64,000 nucleotides of DNA, from positions 1 through 64,000 of the forward strand of contig JAHHHO010000027.1 of NCBI GenBank assembly GCA_019359315.1, given 5' to 3'. The DNA is from Myxacorys californica WJT36-NPBG1. GTDB taxonomy: Bacteria; Cyanobacteriota; Cyanobacteriia; Leptolyngbyales; Leptolyngbyaceae. Positions within the stretch are counted from its first letter, which is position 1. The number at the start of each line of letters is the position of its first letter. Position numbers and translations under genes: made by a program. The notes under the pieces are model-generated. The model saw only the letters and a program-made list of their open reading frames with translations. It was not told the origin of the DNA and did not search any database. Positions 28,860-37,772 of the stretch are shown here, in pieces.

Positions 28860-29903
28860 TCATTTTTCATCAAGCCGTTTTTGCAATTTCTTGATCGCCT
28901 GATACATTTCAGACAATCGACTGTAAAGGATGGACGATTTCAGAAAAACTTTGTGATCTACCGCAGGATAGCCCGATACGGTTCGACCCGCCGGAACGTC
29001 TTGTGTGACACCTGCTTTTGCAGATACGATCGCGCCGTCCCCAATGGTGATTTCATTCCCTACCCCCACCTGTCCCGCCAGAATCACACGGTTGCCGATT
29101 GTGGTTCCGCCAGCGAGTCCGACATGAGCCGCAAAGGCGCATCCATGACCAATCTGACAGCCGTGACCAATCTGCACTAAGTTATCAATTTTAGTATTGC
29201 GACCGACGCGGGTTTCACCCACGGCAGGGCGATCGATGTTTGAATTTGCCCCAACTTCAACCCCATCTTCTAACACGGTGTAACCCGATTGCTCCATCTT
29301 GAGCCAGCCCTCGCGAGTAGGCACAAACCCAAACCCTTCAGAACCAATCACCGCACCGCAGTGAATCATACAGTCTGCACCGATTTGAGTCCGTTCTTGA
29401 ATGGAACAGTTTGCATGTAATACTGTGCGATCGCCGATTTGCGACTCTGGATAAATCACTACATTGGGATGAATGATCACATCATTGCCCAGCTTAACGC
29501 TGGCGCCAATTACAACATGAGCGCCAATCGCAACGTTTTGACCAAGCTGGGCGGATGGATCAATGACGGCGGTAGGATGGACGCTGCGAGCAGGTTTGAA
29601 GGGTTGATAGAACAGCGCGATCGCTTGGGCAAAGGCCAGTCTTGGATTGCCAACTTCAACCCAAGCAATCCCTCGTTCTGTCGCGTTCGTCTGGAGGGTT
29701 GGATTCGCAGGCAAAATTAACGCACTCGCTCCAGTCGTTGCAACTTTAGCCGCATATTTTCCGACTTCAGCATAGCTCAATTGGTGGAGTATTGCTTTGT
29801 CGATCGCGGCAACTCCAGCGATATCTGGATCGTTGTCATTTATGCTGAGACTACTATTCGTAGCTGCGTTGCCCAATTTATGAACGAGGTCGCTAAATTT
29901 CAT
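28860..29903 (-). CDS. lpxD: UDP-3-O-acylglucosamine N-acyltransferase LpxD
   Basis: Third step of lipid A synthesis: transfers a hydroxyacyl chain from acyl carrier protein to UDP-3-O-acyl-glucosamine. The protein has 347 aa. An N-terminal uridine-binding domain (about 1-100) is followed by a left-handed beta-helix of hexapeptide repeats (about 105-300: VHPTAVIDPSAQLGQNVAIG, IGDRTVLHANCSIQ). IGHGCQIGHGCAFAAHVGLA contains the catalytic histidine near residue 245. The ATG directly follows the rlmD stop (TGAATG), so the two are co-transcribed. Many cyanobacteria keep lpxD although their lipid A is unusual. Confidence 0.94.
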   Translation of the reverse strand: MKFSDLVHKLGNAATNSSLSINDNDPDIAGVAAIDKAILHQLSYAEVGKYAAKVATTGASALILPANPTLQTNATERGIAWVEVGNPRLAFAQAIALFYQPFKPARSVHPTAVIDPSAQLGQNVAIGAHVVIGASVKLGNDVIIHPNVVIYPESQIGDRTVLHANCSIQERTQIGADCMIHCGAVIGSEGFGFVPTREGWLKMEQSGYTVLEDGVEVGANSNIDRPAVGETRVGRNTKIDNLVQIGHGCQIGHGCAFAAHVGLAGGTTIGNRVILAGQVGVGNEITIGDGAIVSAKAGVTQDVPAGRTVSGYPAVDHKVFLKSSILYSRLSEMYQAIKKLQKRLDEK

Positions 29904-31304
29904 TCAACCCTCTCTAATCTCCAAGAATGCAGCACACTCGACATGCGCGGTTTGTGGAAAGAAATCTGCTGGTTGAACTCTCATGAGCTGATATTGTGCA
30001 TCAGCACATAAGAGTTTTAAATCTCGCGCTAAGGTCGCTGGATTACAACTGACGTAAACGATCCGCTTAGGTTTCGTATCTCGCAGCGTCTCGATGATAG
30101 AAGCATCACATCCCTTTCTCGGTGGGTCGAGGAGAACAATGTCTGGATCGACATCTAAAGTAGAAAAAACTCGTTCAACCGGGCCAATGTGAAACTTAAC
30201 GTTTTCGATGTGATTAAGACGAGCGTTTGCTTTGGCTTGGTCGATTGCTTCTGGCTGGATTTCAAGCCCAACAGCGTACTTGACTTTTCGCGCGATCGGC
30301 AGCGTCAACGTCCCTACTCCGCAGTACAAATCCGCTACGATCTCTGTTCCCTGCAAGTTCAACTCATCGACAATCACTTGAAACAAGGCTTCTGCCGATT
30401 CGGTGTGAACTTGGAAGAACGTGTCAGCCCGAATCTGAAAGGTTAAATCTGAAAATTTTTCTTCTAAGTAAGATCGTCCCGCGATGATGTGAGTGTCTGA
30501 TCCAAAAATGGCGTTGGTGCGATCGCGGTTGACATTGAGTGAGACGCCGACCAAATCGGGATAGCGCTCTAACCATTGCTGCGCTTGCTCTTCGAGTCCG
30601 GCTAGGTTCGTATCGGTTGCCACCAAAATTAGCAGCATTTCTCCGGTTCGACGCCCAATCCGCAACCCGAGATGACGCAACTTGCCGCGATGCAGTTTCT
30701 CGTCATAGATGCCCCAGCCGCGATCGTAGAGGTCTTGCTTGACCTCTGCCAACAGCGGATTCAATCGCTGATCCTGAATTGGGCATTGATTCAAGTTAAC
30801 AATCTGATGCGTTCCTTTCTGGTAGTAGCCCGCCTGAAGTTGACCCGATTGAGATCGCGATAGGGGATACGTCACCTTGTTGCGATATCCCAACGATTCA
30901 GCCTGCAACACTTCACCGACTGGAGGCTGACTAAATCCGCCAATTCGCTCTAGTGCCTGAATGATTTGATTGCGCTTGGCCACGCGCTGATAGTCGTAGT
31001 CTACGTGCTGCCACTGACAGCCGCCGCATTTGTCCGCCACGATGCAACTCGGACGAATCCGATGCGGAGACGCTTCGATAATGTCGTGCAGCTTGCCTTG
31101 AGCGTATTGCGGCTTCACGCGCAGCAACCGCACCACTACGCGATCGCCGGTCACGGTGTCAGGCACAAACACCACACGCTCGCCAGAGCGCCCTACTCCA
31201 TCCCCACTGTCGCTCAGATCGGTGATGGTTATTTCAACCAATTCTCCTTGTCGCCACCGATCTGCTGGGGACTCGGCGGGATGGAATTCTAAATTTTGAG
31301 TCAC
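29904..31304 (-). CDS. rlmD: 23S rRNA (uracil-5-)-methyltransferase RlmD/RumA family
   Basis: SAM-dependent enzyme forming 5-methyluridine in 23S rRNA. The 466-aa chain has a TRAM domain (about 15-75), then CIVADKCGGCQW whose cysteines, with NQCPIQDQ, would hold a 4Fe-4S cluster, and a C-terminal Rossmann methyltransferase. ADLYCGVGTLTLPIA binds SAM, LLDPPRKGCD is motif IV, and VSCNPATLARD holds the catalytic cysteine C420. The bacterial family also includes TrmA-like and RlmCD enzymes; the exact target uridine cannot be read off. It is directly upstream of lpxD. Confidence 0.92.
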   Translation of the reverse strand: MTQNLEFHPAESPADRWRQGELVEITITDLSDSGDGVGRSGERVVFVPDTVTGDRVVVRLLRVKPQYAQGKLHDIIEASPHRIRPSCIVADKCGGCQWQHVDYDYQRVAKRNQIIQALERIGGFSQPPVGEVLQAESLGYRNKVTYPLSRSQSGQLQAGYYQKGTHQIVNLNQCPIQDQRLNPLLAEVKQDLYDRGWGIYDEKLHRGKLRHLGLRIGRRTGEMLLILVATDTNLAGLEEQAQQWLERYPDLVGVSLNVNRDRTNAIFGSDTHIIAGRSYLEEKFSDLTFQIRADTFFQVHTESAEALFQVIVDELNLQGTEIVADLYCGVGTLTLPIARKVKYAVGLEIQPEAIDQAKANARLNHIENVKFHIGPVERVFSTLDVDPDIVLLDPPRKGCDASIIETLRDTKPKRIVYVSCNPATLARDLKLLCADAQYQLMRVQPADFFPQTAHVECAAFLEIREG

Positions 31305-31360
31305 AGGAGATCCCGTTGAATAAAATGAACAGATTCCATTGTCGCTTGTCTATTCGCACT

Positions 31361-31612
31361 ATGGCTGAGTTAGAGTCTATTCTGAAATTTATTGAGACGA
31401 TCGAGATTGAGACGAGCGAGCAAGCCAATCCCGATCAATCGACGCATGAAATTGCGAATCGGTTGTGCGGCTACACGAAACCAGACTACACCACGCGAGG
31501 ATGGGCAATGGCGACAGGCTATCCGCAATCTTTCATCGATGGAACGCTGAATCAGACTGTTGTTTTAGTGGGTGAACTGACGGATTTTGGGCATTTCATT
31601 GCGTCATTCTGA
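31361..31612 (+). CDS. Small conserved-looking hypothetical protein
   Basis: An 83-aa protein from ATG 31361 (the frame extends upstream to 31316, which would overlap the rlmD promoter). The sequence MAELESILKFIETIEIETSE starts with an amphipathic acidic helix; later DYTTRGWAMATGYP and TVVLVGELTDFGHF look well folded. No membrane segment, no signal, and no family recognised. It is divergent from rlmD. Base composition and codon use look native. Called a gene because of its balanced composition and position, not by homology. Confidence 0.5.
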   Translation: MAELESILKFIETIEIETSEQANPDQSTHEIANRLCGYTKPDYTTRGWAMATGYPQSFIDGTLNQTVVLVGELTDFGHFIASF

Positions 31613-31667
31613 TTGAACTCTTCGATCCACTCAAGCAACGCCTGCCCTCCTACAGCACAACTCGGCG

Positions 31668-31722
31668 GGTGCTGCTGAGGTTAAATTATCAAACGTACTC
31701 AGCAGCCCTGGCGCGGTTTTTT
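31668..31722 (+). terminator. Hairpin after the small hypothetical gene
   Basis: Perfect 9-bp stem GCTGCTGAG (31671-31679) / CTCAGCAGC (31698-31706), followed after ten bases by T6 (31717-31722). The T run is further from the stem than usual, so the call is modest. Confidence 0.5.
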
Positions 31723-31817
31723 GGGCTTGAGCTGCCAGTCAAACGGCTCCTTTGCTCGCGTAAAACTGCTTTCAGCTACCTAGAGACAAGAACAGAGACA
31801 ACTGCCTAAAATAAAAC

Positions 31818-32098
31818 TGCCCACAACCAAATTAAGGTGTGGGCATAGGGACAGTTAAACGCTTGCGTCCATTATGGAATACTCCCTTTGCTGCTCCGTT
31901 ATTGGCAGGACGGTTATTAGAGTGTCCATCCTGAGTTCAACATCTAATTTTCAGACGGCAGACTGGGGAATACCAGTGTGGGCTGGAGTCCTGAATTACG
32001 TTGCGATAAACCTTCAAGATTAGGTTCAAGAAGGCTTAGTTTGCTTCTAGGGAAACCCCTAAATGTATCTTTTACAGCAGCTTTCGGGCTGCTTTTTT
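31818..32098 (+). ncRNA. Candidate structured non-coding RNA ending in a terminator
   Basis: There is no credible gene in 31613-32216, yet the stretch is dense in hairpins: TGCCCACA (31818-31825) / TGTGGGCA (31838-31845), ACTGG-GGAATA-CCAGT near 31964-31979, TAGGG-AAA-CCCCTA near 32048-32061, and a final T-tailed stem AGCAGC/GCTGCT (32076-32093). TAAAAT at 31807-31812 could be a -10 element. The sequence does not match the conserved cores I know for RNase P RNA, tmRNA, SRP RNA or common riboswitches. GAGTTCAAC near 31932-31940 would also fit the right end of an IS200/IS605-type element, so a transposon relic is an alternative. Strand is set by the terminator. Confidence 0.35.
32076..32098 (+). 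terminator. Rho-independent terminator without an assigned gene
   Basis: Stem AGCAGC (32076-32081), loop TTTCGG, stem GCTGCT (32088-32093), then a T run to 32098. It lies 464 bases after the nearest plus-strand stop and 118 bases before the next start, which implies an unannotated transcript. Confidence 0.8.
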
Positions 32099-32216
32099 AC
32101 AGTTTAATTTCAGAATCAGACGAGAAATCTGCGATCGTAATCAAATTAGCCAGTAAACTAGTGCGTGCGTAACGGCTGATCTTTTACTGATTCTACTGGC
32201 AAAATTTCTCTAACCT

Positions 32217-33707
32217 ATGCAGTTCCTCTCCCCCCTCTACGGTGTTTTTCTACTGTGTGTCATTGGAATTTTTTGGTCAGTCCGACAACCGTGGTTACGC
32301 TCGTGGCTGCTTTTTCTAAGCAGTTTAATTTTTTATTCATCGCTGCAAGCACAATTTATTCCCCTGCTATTAGTCGCGACGCTGATCAATTTTGTGTTGG
32401 GGCGAGCGCTCGGAGCGCCAGCAAACTGGAGAAACGATGATTGGCAGTTTGCTCAAGCCGATTGGAATAAAAAACGCTTCAAACTGTTGTGGATCGGAAT
32501 TTTTCTCAACATTTTGCTGCTGTTGGGGTTTAAGTATGTGCCGTTCATTTTGGGAACGATCGCGCCCTTTTGGGACGGAGATGCCCTGCAACAAAGTGCC
32601 AACTGGACAGACATTCACCTGATTGCGCCCCTAGGCTTAAGCTTTTTCACGTTTGAATGTATTGCCTATTTAGTCGATGTGTATCGCGGCGCACCGGCAG
32701 CTCAAAATTTTTTGAGCTTTTCAGCCTATAAGCTCTTCTTTGCCAAGCTGATCTCAGGACCGATCGTACGCTATCACCCCTTTAACAGCCAGTTAGAAAC
32801 GGTTAAATCGCTTCAAGTTGCACAGGTCACAGAAGGACTGTGGCTCATTGCGTCGGGTGCGGTCAAAAAAGGATTGATTGCCGATCGCTTAAATGTATTG
32901 GTGAATCTCAGTTTTGATAACGTTCAACGCGCAGGCAGTGCAGATTTGTGGTTGGTGACTTTCGCTTACGGGCTCCAGCTTTACCTGGACTTTAGCGGTT
33001 ATGTAGATGTTGCACGGGGCAGCGCTCTACTGCTGGGCATCGAGTTACCAGAAAATTTCGATTTTCCTTACCTCACCACTAGCATTGCAGACTTTTGGCG
33101 ACGCTGGCACATGACGCTCGGAGAATGGTTACGAAATTACCTCTACTTTCCGCTTGGAGGGTCGCGCCAAGGCTTGATCCGGACGTGTATCAACCTTGTC
33201 CTTGTGATGCTGATTGCGGGAATTTGGCACGGCGCAGCTTGGGGGTTTGTCGTGTGGGGGGGGTTGCATGGATTGGCGCTGGCAGTGCATCGTCTCACAG
33301 AAGCAGTGTCGAAGTGGAGCGGTTGGTTAGAGCGATTTTGGCAAAGTTTACCTGGGATTTTGCTGGCTTGGGTGCTGACTCAAACGATGGTGTTTGGCTC
33401 GTGGATCTTTTTCCGGTTGCCCAATGTGCAGGAAGCCTGGTTTGTTGTACAGCGCTTGTGGGGACAGACCGCCGATATTCAATTTGCTCAGAAAGTATAT
33501 GGAGAGGCAATCGGGCTAACGTTTCCGCAAATTGCGATCGCGCTGGGTGCGATCGCGCTGGGTATGCTAATTGCGTACATCTTCCAACGGGGTCTCAAAG
33601 TTCAGTTGACTTGGCACCTCAAGCTGCTACTGATTCCGGTTTGCCTATATGCGGTTTGGCAACTTGCGCCTGAAGGCGGCTCCAGATACATCTACTTTGA
33701 TTTCTGA
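32217..33707 (+). CDS. MBOAT family O-acyltransferase (AlgI/PatA-like)
   Basis: A 496-aa polytopic membrane protein of the MBOAT family, which moves acyl (often acetyl) groups across the membrane for O-acylation of extracellular polysaccharide. GLSFFTFECIAYLVDVYRG and FPYLTTSIADFWRRWHMTLG plus YFPLGGSRQG are family blocks, and H338 in GIWHGAAWG is the conserved catalytic histidine. The C-terminal helix pair ends in a short tail. SGNH-type partners (AlgJ/AlgX, PatB) usually complete the reaction; the SGNH protein at 14.6 kb could be one but is not adjacent. A cupin gene follows 79 bases downstream. Confidence 0.88.
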   Translation: MQFLSPLYGVFLLCVIGIFWSVRQPWLRSWLLFLSSLIFYSSLQAQFIPLLLVATLINFVLGRALGAPANWRNDDWQFAQADWNKKRFKLLWIGIFLNILLLLGFKYVPFILGTIAPFWDGDALQQSANWTDIHLIAPLGLSFFTFECIAYLVDVYRGAPAAQNFLSFSAYKLFFAKLISGPIVRYHPFNSQLETVKSLQVAQVTEGLWLIASGAVKKGLIADRLNVLVNLSFDNVQRAGSADLWLVTFAYGLQLYLDFSGYVDVARGSALLLGIELPENFDFPYLTTSIADFWRRWHMTLGEWLRNYLYFPLGGSRQGLIRTCINLVLVMLIAGIWHGAAWGFVVWGGLHGLALAVHRLTEAVSKWSGWLERFWQSLPGILLAWVLTQTMVFGSWIFFRLPNVQEAWFVVQRLWGQTADIQFAQKVYGEAIGLTFPQIAIALGAIALGMLIAYIFQRGLKVQLTWHLKLLLIPVCLYAVWQLAPEGGSRYIYFDF

Positions 33708-33786
33708 TGCCGATCTTTGCAAAAATTTCCCGGATCGATTTCCTTTCTTCCTGCATCATGGAAGAAACACGTTGTAAGCAATTCTT

Positions 33787-34197
33787 ATGGCACACCAACA
33801 CGCCCCCGATCCGGTTTCTGCTACCTCGCCCCCTGACGCAGAACTGATGCGCATTCGAGCTTGGGGAACAGTGACTCTTTTAGAAGAGGGGAAGCGTTAT
33901 CGGATTAATCGCATTGAGATCGAGCCGGGACATCACATTAGCACTCAGATGCACTATCACCGCAGCGAGCACTGGGTCGTCGTCGCTGGAACGGCAAAGG
34001 TCATTTGCAATGAAGAGGAAAAGATTCTGACACAGAAGCAGTCTACCTACGTGCCAATGGGAACGCCCCACCGAGTCGAGAATCCTGGTGTGATTCCGCT
34101 TGTGATGATCGAAGTTCAGAACGGGGAGTATTTGGGCGAAGATGACATTGTGCGGTTTGAGAAAGATCCAGATGCCCATCGAGATGAGAATTCTTAA
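33787..34197 (+). CDS. Cupin, mannose-6-phosphate isomerase (type II)-like
   Basis: A 136-aa single-domain cupin matching the C-terminal isomerase domain of bifunctional ManC/AlgA. WGTVTLLEEGKRYRINRIEI, then HYHRSEHWVVVAGTAKV supplies metal-ligand histidines and the glutamate region, and VPMGTPHRVENPG the last histidine. The real activity of such stand-alone domains is often untested; mannose-6-phosphate isomerisation, feeding GDP-mannose for polysaccharide, is a reasonable expectation. It follows the MBOAT gene in the same direction, in line with a polysaccharide context. Confidence 0.82.
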   Translation: MAHQHAPDPVSATSPPDAELMRIRAWGTVTLLEEGKRYRINRIEIEPGHHISTQMHYHRSEHWVVVAGTAKVICNEEEKILTQKQSTYVPMGTPHRVENPGVIPLVMIEVQNGEYLGEDDIVRFEKDPDAHRDENS

Positions 34198-34315
34198 CGT
34201 GTTGGGCATACTGAGCTATCTCGTAACGTCAGCCGTGGCATGATCTCTTGAATCAGTAACTCAGTTACGAGCTTCCTAAGCTTCTCAGTCTATTTAAGCG
34301 GCGATACCTACCTGT

Positions 34316-35344
34316 ATGATGCAGCTTCCGATTCCGGCACATTACGATCGCACGAAAGTCGGCACCTTTTGGCGTGTTCCTTACCAGCAACGGGCGATCG
34401 ACGCTGAGCAGTGGGCAAAGCAGCATCAGATTCAGCCTGCGTCATCGGATGATCGGCGGGTGTGTTTGCTAGCGATCGATGTGCAAAATACGTTTTGCAT
34501 TCCTGATTTTGAGTTGTTTGTGGCCGGGCAGTCAGGCAAGGGAGCGGTAGAGGATAGCGATCGCTTGTGTCAATTCATTTATCGCAACCTCGGAGTCATT
34601 ACAGAAATTGCTCCGACTATGGACACCCACACGGCGATGCAAATTTTTCATCCGATCTTTTGGATCAATGAGGCAGGAGAACATCCTACGCCAACTGCCA
34701 CAATGATTACCCTAGACGATGTTGAGAATGGAGTTTGGAAGGTCAATCCTGCGATCACGTACAGTCTAAAGCGCGGCAATTATGAGGCACTGCAAGATCA
34801 CGCGCTGCACTATACAAAGCAACTGACGCAAGATGGAAAATATCCGCTGACGGTGTGGCCATATCACTCAGTGTTGGGCGGCATTGGACACGCGTTAGTT
34901 TCCGCCTTTGAGGAAGCAGCATTCTTTCACTGCATCGCCCGCAGCAGCCAGACGAACTTTGAGATTAAAGGTAATAATCCTCTTACAGAAAACTACTCTG
35001 CGCTTAGTCCAGAAGTTCTTTCTAGTATTGATGGACAGCTTATCGCCGAGAAGAATAGCCATCTCATCCAATCACTGTTTGATTTTGATGCAGTAATCAT
35101 TGCGGGACAAGCAAAGAGCCACTGCGTCGCGTGGACGATCGATGATTTGCTCACCGAAATTAAGGCGAAAGATCCTAGTCTTGCTCAAAAGGTTTATTTA
35201 TTGGAAGATTGCACTTCTCCGGTCGTGGTTCCGGGTGTCATAGATTTTAGTGAGCAAGCTGACGCTGCATTTGAGCGATTTGCAGCGGCGGGGATGCATC
35301 TCGTCAAATCAACGGCTCCAATTGGGGATTGGCTGAAGGGTTAG
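34316..35344 (+). CDS. Isochorismatase-like cysteine hydrolase
   Basis: A 342-aa protein of the isochorismatase/nicotinamidase superfamily. The catalytic aspartate is D55 in [11 protein letters not shown] and the catalytic cysteine is C270 in [30 protein letters not shown] would supply metal ligands, as DTH..H does in nicotinamidases. The chain is about 120 residues longer than typical family members because of an insert between about residues 110 and 250. It might be a nicotinamidase-like amidase; the substrate is not certain. It is cytoplasmic, with no signal peptide and no operon partner. Confidence 0.75.
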   Translation: MMQLPIPAHYDRTKVGTFWRVPYQQRAIDAEQWAKQHQIQPASSDDRRVCLLAIDVQNTFCIPDFELFVAGQSGKGAVEDSDRLCQFIYRNLGVITEIAPTMDTHTAMQIFHPIFWINEAGEHPTPTATMITLDDVENGVWKVNPAITYSLKRGNYEALQDHALHYTKQLTQDGKYPLTVWPYHSVLGGIGHALVSAFEEAAFFHCIARSSQTNFEIKGNNPLTENYSALSPEVLSSIDGQLIAEKNSHLIQSLFDFDAVIIAGQAKSHCVAWTIDDLLTEIKAKDPSLAQKVYLLEDCTSPVVVPGVIDFSEQADAAFERFAAAGMHLVKSTAPIGDWLKG

Positions 35345-35404
35345 CTGAGACGCGCATCTATTGCAGTGAACTAGATTTCAACAGAAATTGAGACGACTTT
35401 CAAC

Positions 35405-36274
35405 TTAGCGCGAGCGTTTGGAGCTTAGCGGAGCCAATCGCTGGCACTGAGGGCAGAAATGCGCCGATCGTCCCGCTAATTTCAATCGTTCAATAGGCGT
35501 CTCACAGGTTCGGCAGCCGTCGCCGTCGCGTCCGTAAACCCAAGCAACGCCACCATAATTGCCATTCACCCCTGACACGTCTCGAAAATCGCTAAATGAT
35601 GTGCCTCTAGCCGCAATGCTATCCTTGAGGACACGAATTACATTCTCTCGAAGAAGTTTAATCTTTGATGGGGTCAGCGTGGCACACAGGGTTTCAGGAT
35701 GGATGCCACTCAGAAAAAGCGCTTCATCCGCGTAGATGTTTCCGACTCCAGCAACGAGGGTTTGATCGAGAAGTGCATTTTTAATCGGACGCTTGCGATC
35801 GCGCAGCCATTGAGCAAAGTATTCCTCCGAAAACTCGTCTGAGAAGGGTTCAGGTCCCAAGTTTTGCAATCCAGTAATGATAGATTTGGGAGTGTGATCG
35901 CTGGGGACAAACCACATTTGCCCGAAGGTGCGCTGATCGACAAACCGCAATTCTTGCCCGCTTGGAAAGAATAATCGGACACGAGTATGTTTATGCAGTG
36001 GCTCGTTCTGGCTCAACCACAGCAATTGTCCCGTCATCCGAAGATGAACGCCAAGCCAACTTGCAGGCGATGAAGAGAGTTCGGCAAGCAAGTATTTTCC
36101 GTAACGATGCCATCCAACAATCGATAAGCCCTGCAATTGGGCAACAAATTCTAAAGAAGAGCTGGGAGCAGCGATCGTGCGATCGAGCAACACATCGCCG
36201 CCCTGAATGGTTTGATCGAGAGTGACTTGATTTAGGCCGAGGCGAACCGTTTCAACTTCGGGAAGTTCTGGCAC
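35405..36274 (-). CDS. mutM: Formamidopyrimidine-DNA glycosylase
   Basis: Base-excision repair enzyme that removes 8-oxoguanine and formamidopyrimidines and cleaves the abasic strand. The 289-aa chain begins PELPEVETVR, with the proline nucleophile (after Met removal) and glutamate. The H2TH region carries DQTLVAGVGNIYADEALFL, and the C-terminal zinc finger has CRTCETPIERLKLAGRSAHFCPQC. The last ~12 residues (RLAPLSSKRSR) are encoded by a copy of a dispersed repeat, so the C-terminus appears to have been reshaped by it. Relevant to oxidative damage in a phototroph. Confidence 0.96.
   Translation of the reverse strand: MPELPEVETVRLGLNQVTLDQTIQGGDVLLDRTIAAPSSSLEFVAQLQGLSIVGWHRYGKYLLAELSSSPASWLGVHLRMTGQLLWLSQNEPLHKHTRVRLFFPSGQELRFVDQRTFGQMWFVPSDHTPKSIITGLQNLGPEPFSDEFSEEYFAQWLRDRKRPIKNALLDQTLVAGVGNIYADEALFLSGIHPETLCATLTPSKIKLLRENVIRVLKDSIAARGTSFSDFRDVSGVNGNYGGVAWVYGRDGDGCRTCETPIERLKLAGRSAHFCPQCQRLAPLSSKRSR
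35420..35448. repeat. Dispersed palindromic repeat, copy at the 3' end of mutM
   Basis: GGAGCTTAGCGGAGCCAATC then GCTGGCACT. It differs from the copy at 19358-19385 by two substitutions and one base insertion. It is translated as part of the MutM C-terminus, just beyond the zinc finger. Confidence 0.7.
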
Positions 36275-36431
36275 GAGGAAAAGAATTTAGCTGAACACCC
36301 TCACGCTATCACGAGTTCAAACCTGTGTGGAATTGGGAGAGCTAATCCGTAGATTGAGAGAGCCTAAAGCTTGCTAGTTCTAGTCTTAGCGTGGGTACGT
36401 TACGAAGCAGTAGTAAGTTAAGGCTTCTTGC

Positions 36432-37058
36432 ATGAAACCGGGTCTGCACAGAGGGCAACTGACCGTATGGAAAGATGAGCAAGGATTTGGGTTCATCCAA
36501 CCAGCCGATGGTAGCCAGGATGTCTTTCTTCATATCACTGCATTGAAAGATAGAACCCGTCGTCCGCAGGCAGGCGATGTAATTTACTATTACCCAACCT
36601 TCAACCAGAACAACGAAGTTCGTGCAGACAACGCTTTTATTTTAGGCGCAAGAGCTAAATCTGTCTCCGCTTCAACAATTAGATCCACATCTAGAAACAC
36701 CGTACTTAAGCATCTAGTTCTAGTGTTGGAAACATTGCTTCTATCGGCGTTGCCAATGTGGGGAGCAATCCAGTTTGCATTAGCAACTGCTAATCCCATT
36801 CCGCTTATTCTCTATCCCGCAATGAGTTTATGGACTTTTGCACTGTACAAGGATGACAAGTCCCGTGCGAAGCGAAACGGATGGAGAATTTCAGAGAACA
36901 GATTGCATCTGCACGAACTAGCAGGTGGATGGCTAGGAGCATTCGTGGCTCAGCGCACGATTCGTCACAAGAATAAAAAGAGGTCTTATCAAGCAGTGTT
37001 TTGGGGAATTGTTACACTCCACTTGCTGCTTTGGTTGGGCTGGCTTCTCCTTAAGTAA
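36432..37058 (+). CDS. Cold-shock domain - DUF1294 membrane fusion protein
   Basis: A 208-aa protein. Residues 4-70 form a cold-shock (OB-fold) nucleic-acid-binding domain: GQLTVWKDEQGFGFIQPADG and DVFLHITAL carry the RNP motifs. Then come about three to four membrane segments (90-205) of the DUF1294 type, with YKDDKSRAKRNGWRISEN between helices and LAGGWLGAFVAQRTIRHKNKKRSY. The fusion is known in bacteria but its role is not established. It would tether an RNA/DNA-binding domain to the cytoplasmic face of the membrane. It converges with psaE. Confidence 0.85.
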   Translation: MKPGLHRGQLTVWKDEQGFGFIQPADGSQDVFLHITALKDRTRRPQAGDVIYYYPTFNQNNEVRADNAFILGARAKSVSASTIRSTSRNTVLKHLVLVLETLLLSALPMWGAIQFALATANPIPLILYPAMSLWTFALYKDDKSRAKRNGWRISENRLHLHELAGGWLGAFVAQRTIRHKNKKRSYQAVFWGIVTLHLLLWLGWLLLK

Positions 37059-37059
37059 A

Positions 37060-37082
37060 ACGCAGCATTTTTCTGCTTGCGT
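37060..37082 (-). terminator. Possible terminator between the CSD-DUF1294 gene and psaE
   Basis: Imperfect stem: on the minus strand ACGCAAGCA, a short A-rich loop, TGCTGCGT, then TTTTAC. It could serve psaE, though it lies 165 bases beyond the psaE stop. The plus-strand version directly follows the CSD-DUF1294 stop. Confidence 0.35.
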
Positions 37083-37246
37083 AGTTAAAGGGCCTGAGCA
37101 ACAGAGGTTTAAGCAACAGCGACTTGAGATAACTCCACTTTAATGAGGCTGGAAGTTGCACAAAATCGAGCAGAATTCTTGTTTGAATCCTACTCGATGA
37201 ATGCAACAGTGTTAGTTTTCGGAGTAAACAGTTAATTTGCAGGAGA

Positions 37247-37555
37247 TTAGTCTTTTTTCTTCTGCGTTTCTGGTTTAGCCTCAACTTTCCCAGGTTTCGC
37301 CGCCGCTGATGCTGACGCCGGAGCCTTTCCTGCTTTAGCCTTTGGAGGCTCGACTTCAACTAATTCATTCATGGCATAGTTGTTGGTGTTTACACCACTC
37401 GCATTGCCGCTGTAGCCAGTATAGTTAACGCGATCGAAGCGGACAATCACCGGATATTTGATGCCACTTTGATCAATAGAAGCAACCGTTCCAACGTCTT
37501 GGAACCAGTAGGACTCTTTACGCAAAATGCGGACTTTAGAACCACGTTGAACCAT
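37247..37555 (-). CDS. psaE: Photosystem I reaction centre subunit IV
   Basis: Stromal subunit of photosystem I that helps ferredoxin dock and supports cyclic electron flow. The 102-aa protein begins [20 protein letters not shown], with [20 protein letters not shown] and YAMNELVEV completing the SH3-like fold (about 1-68). An Ala/Lys-rich tail of about 33 residues ([19 protein letters not shown]) follows and is longer than in many species. The start is set by homology and by AGGAAG upstream of the ATG; the frame itself is open further. It is monocistronic. Confidence 0.97.
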   Translation of the reverse strand: MVQRGSKVRILRKESYWFQDVGTVASIDQSGIKYPVIVRFDRVNYTGYSGNASGVNTNNYAMNELVEVEPPKAKAGKAPASASAAAKPGKVEAKPETQKKKD

Positions 37556-37772
37556 GAGTGTCTTCCTTTTGTTATCAAACACCAACCAGCTAGGCGACAA
37601 CTTCCGCTAAGAACCCGTCACCTGACCTCGCTTGATGAATAATTTTCCCCAATTTACTACGGTTGGTGAACGGTTCAGCAGTTAGGAGGATGGGTTGAAA
37701 CAATCTGAAACAATCGGATGAAGGGAGAAAGAGTGAAAAGCAAGGCGACTCAACTCAGTTTAGGGTGAACCA

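Noticed and set aside
31818-32098. RNase P RNA, tmRNA or 6S RNA
   Set aside because: The GAGGAAAGTCC core of RNase P RNA, the tRNA-like ends of tmRNA and the long paired ends of 6S RNA were not found.
31978-32172. 64-codon open frame in the structured region
   Set aside because: It reads through the terminator hairpin at 32076-32098 and has no protein features.
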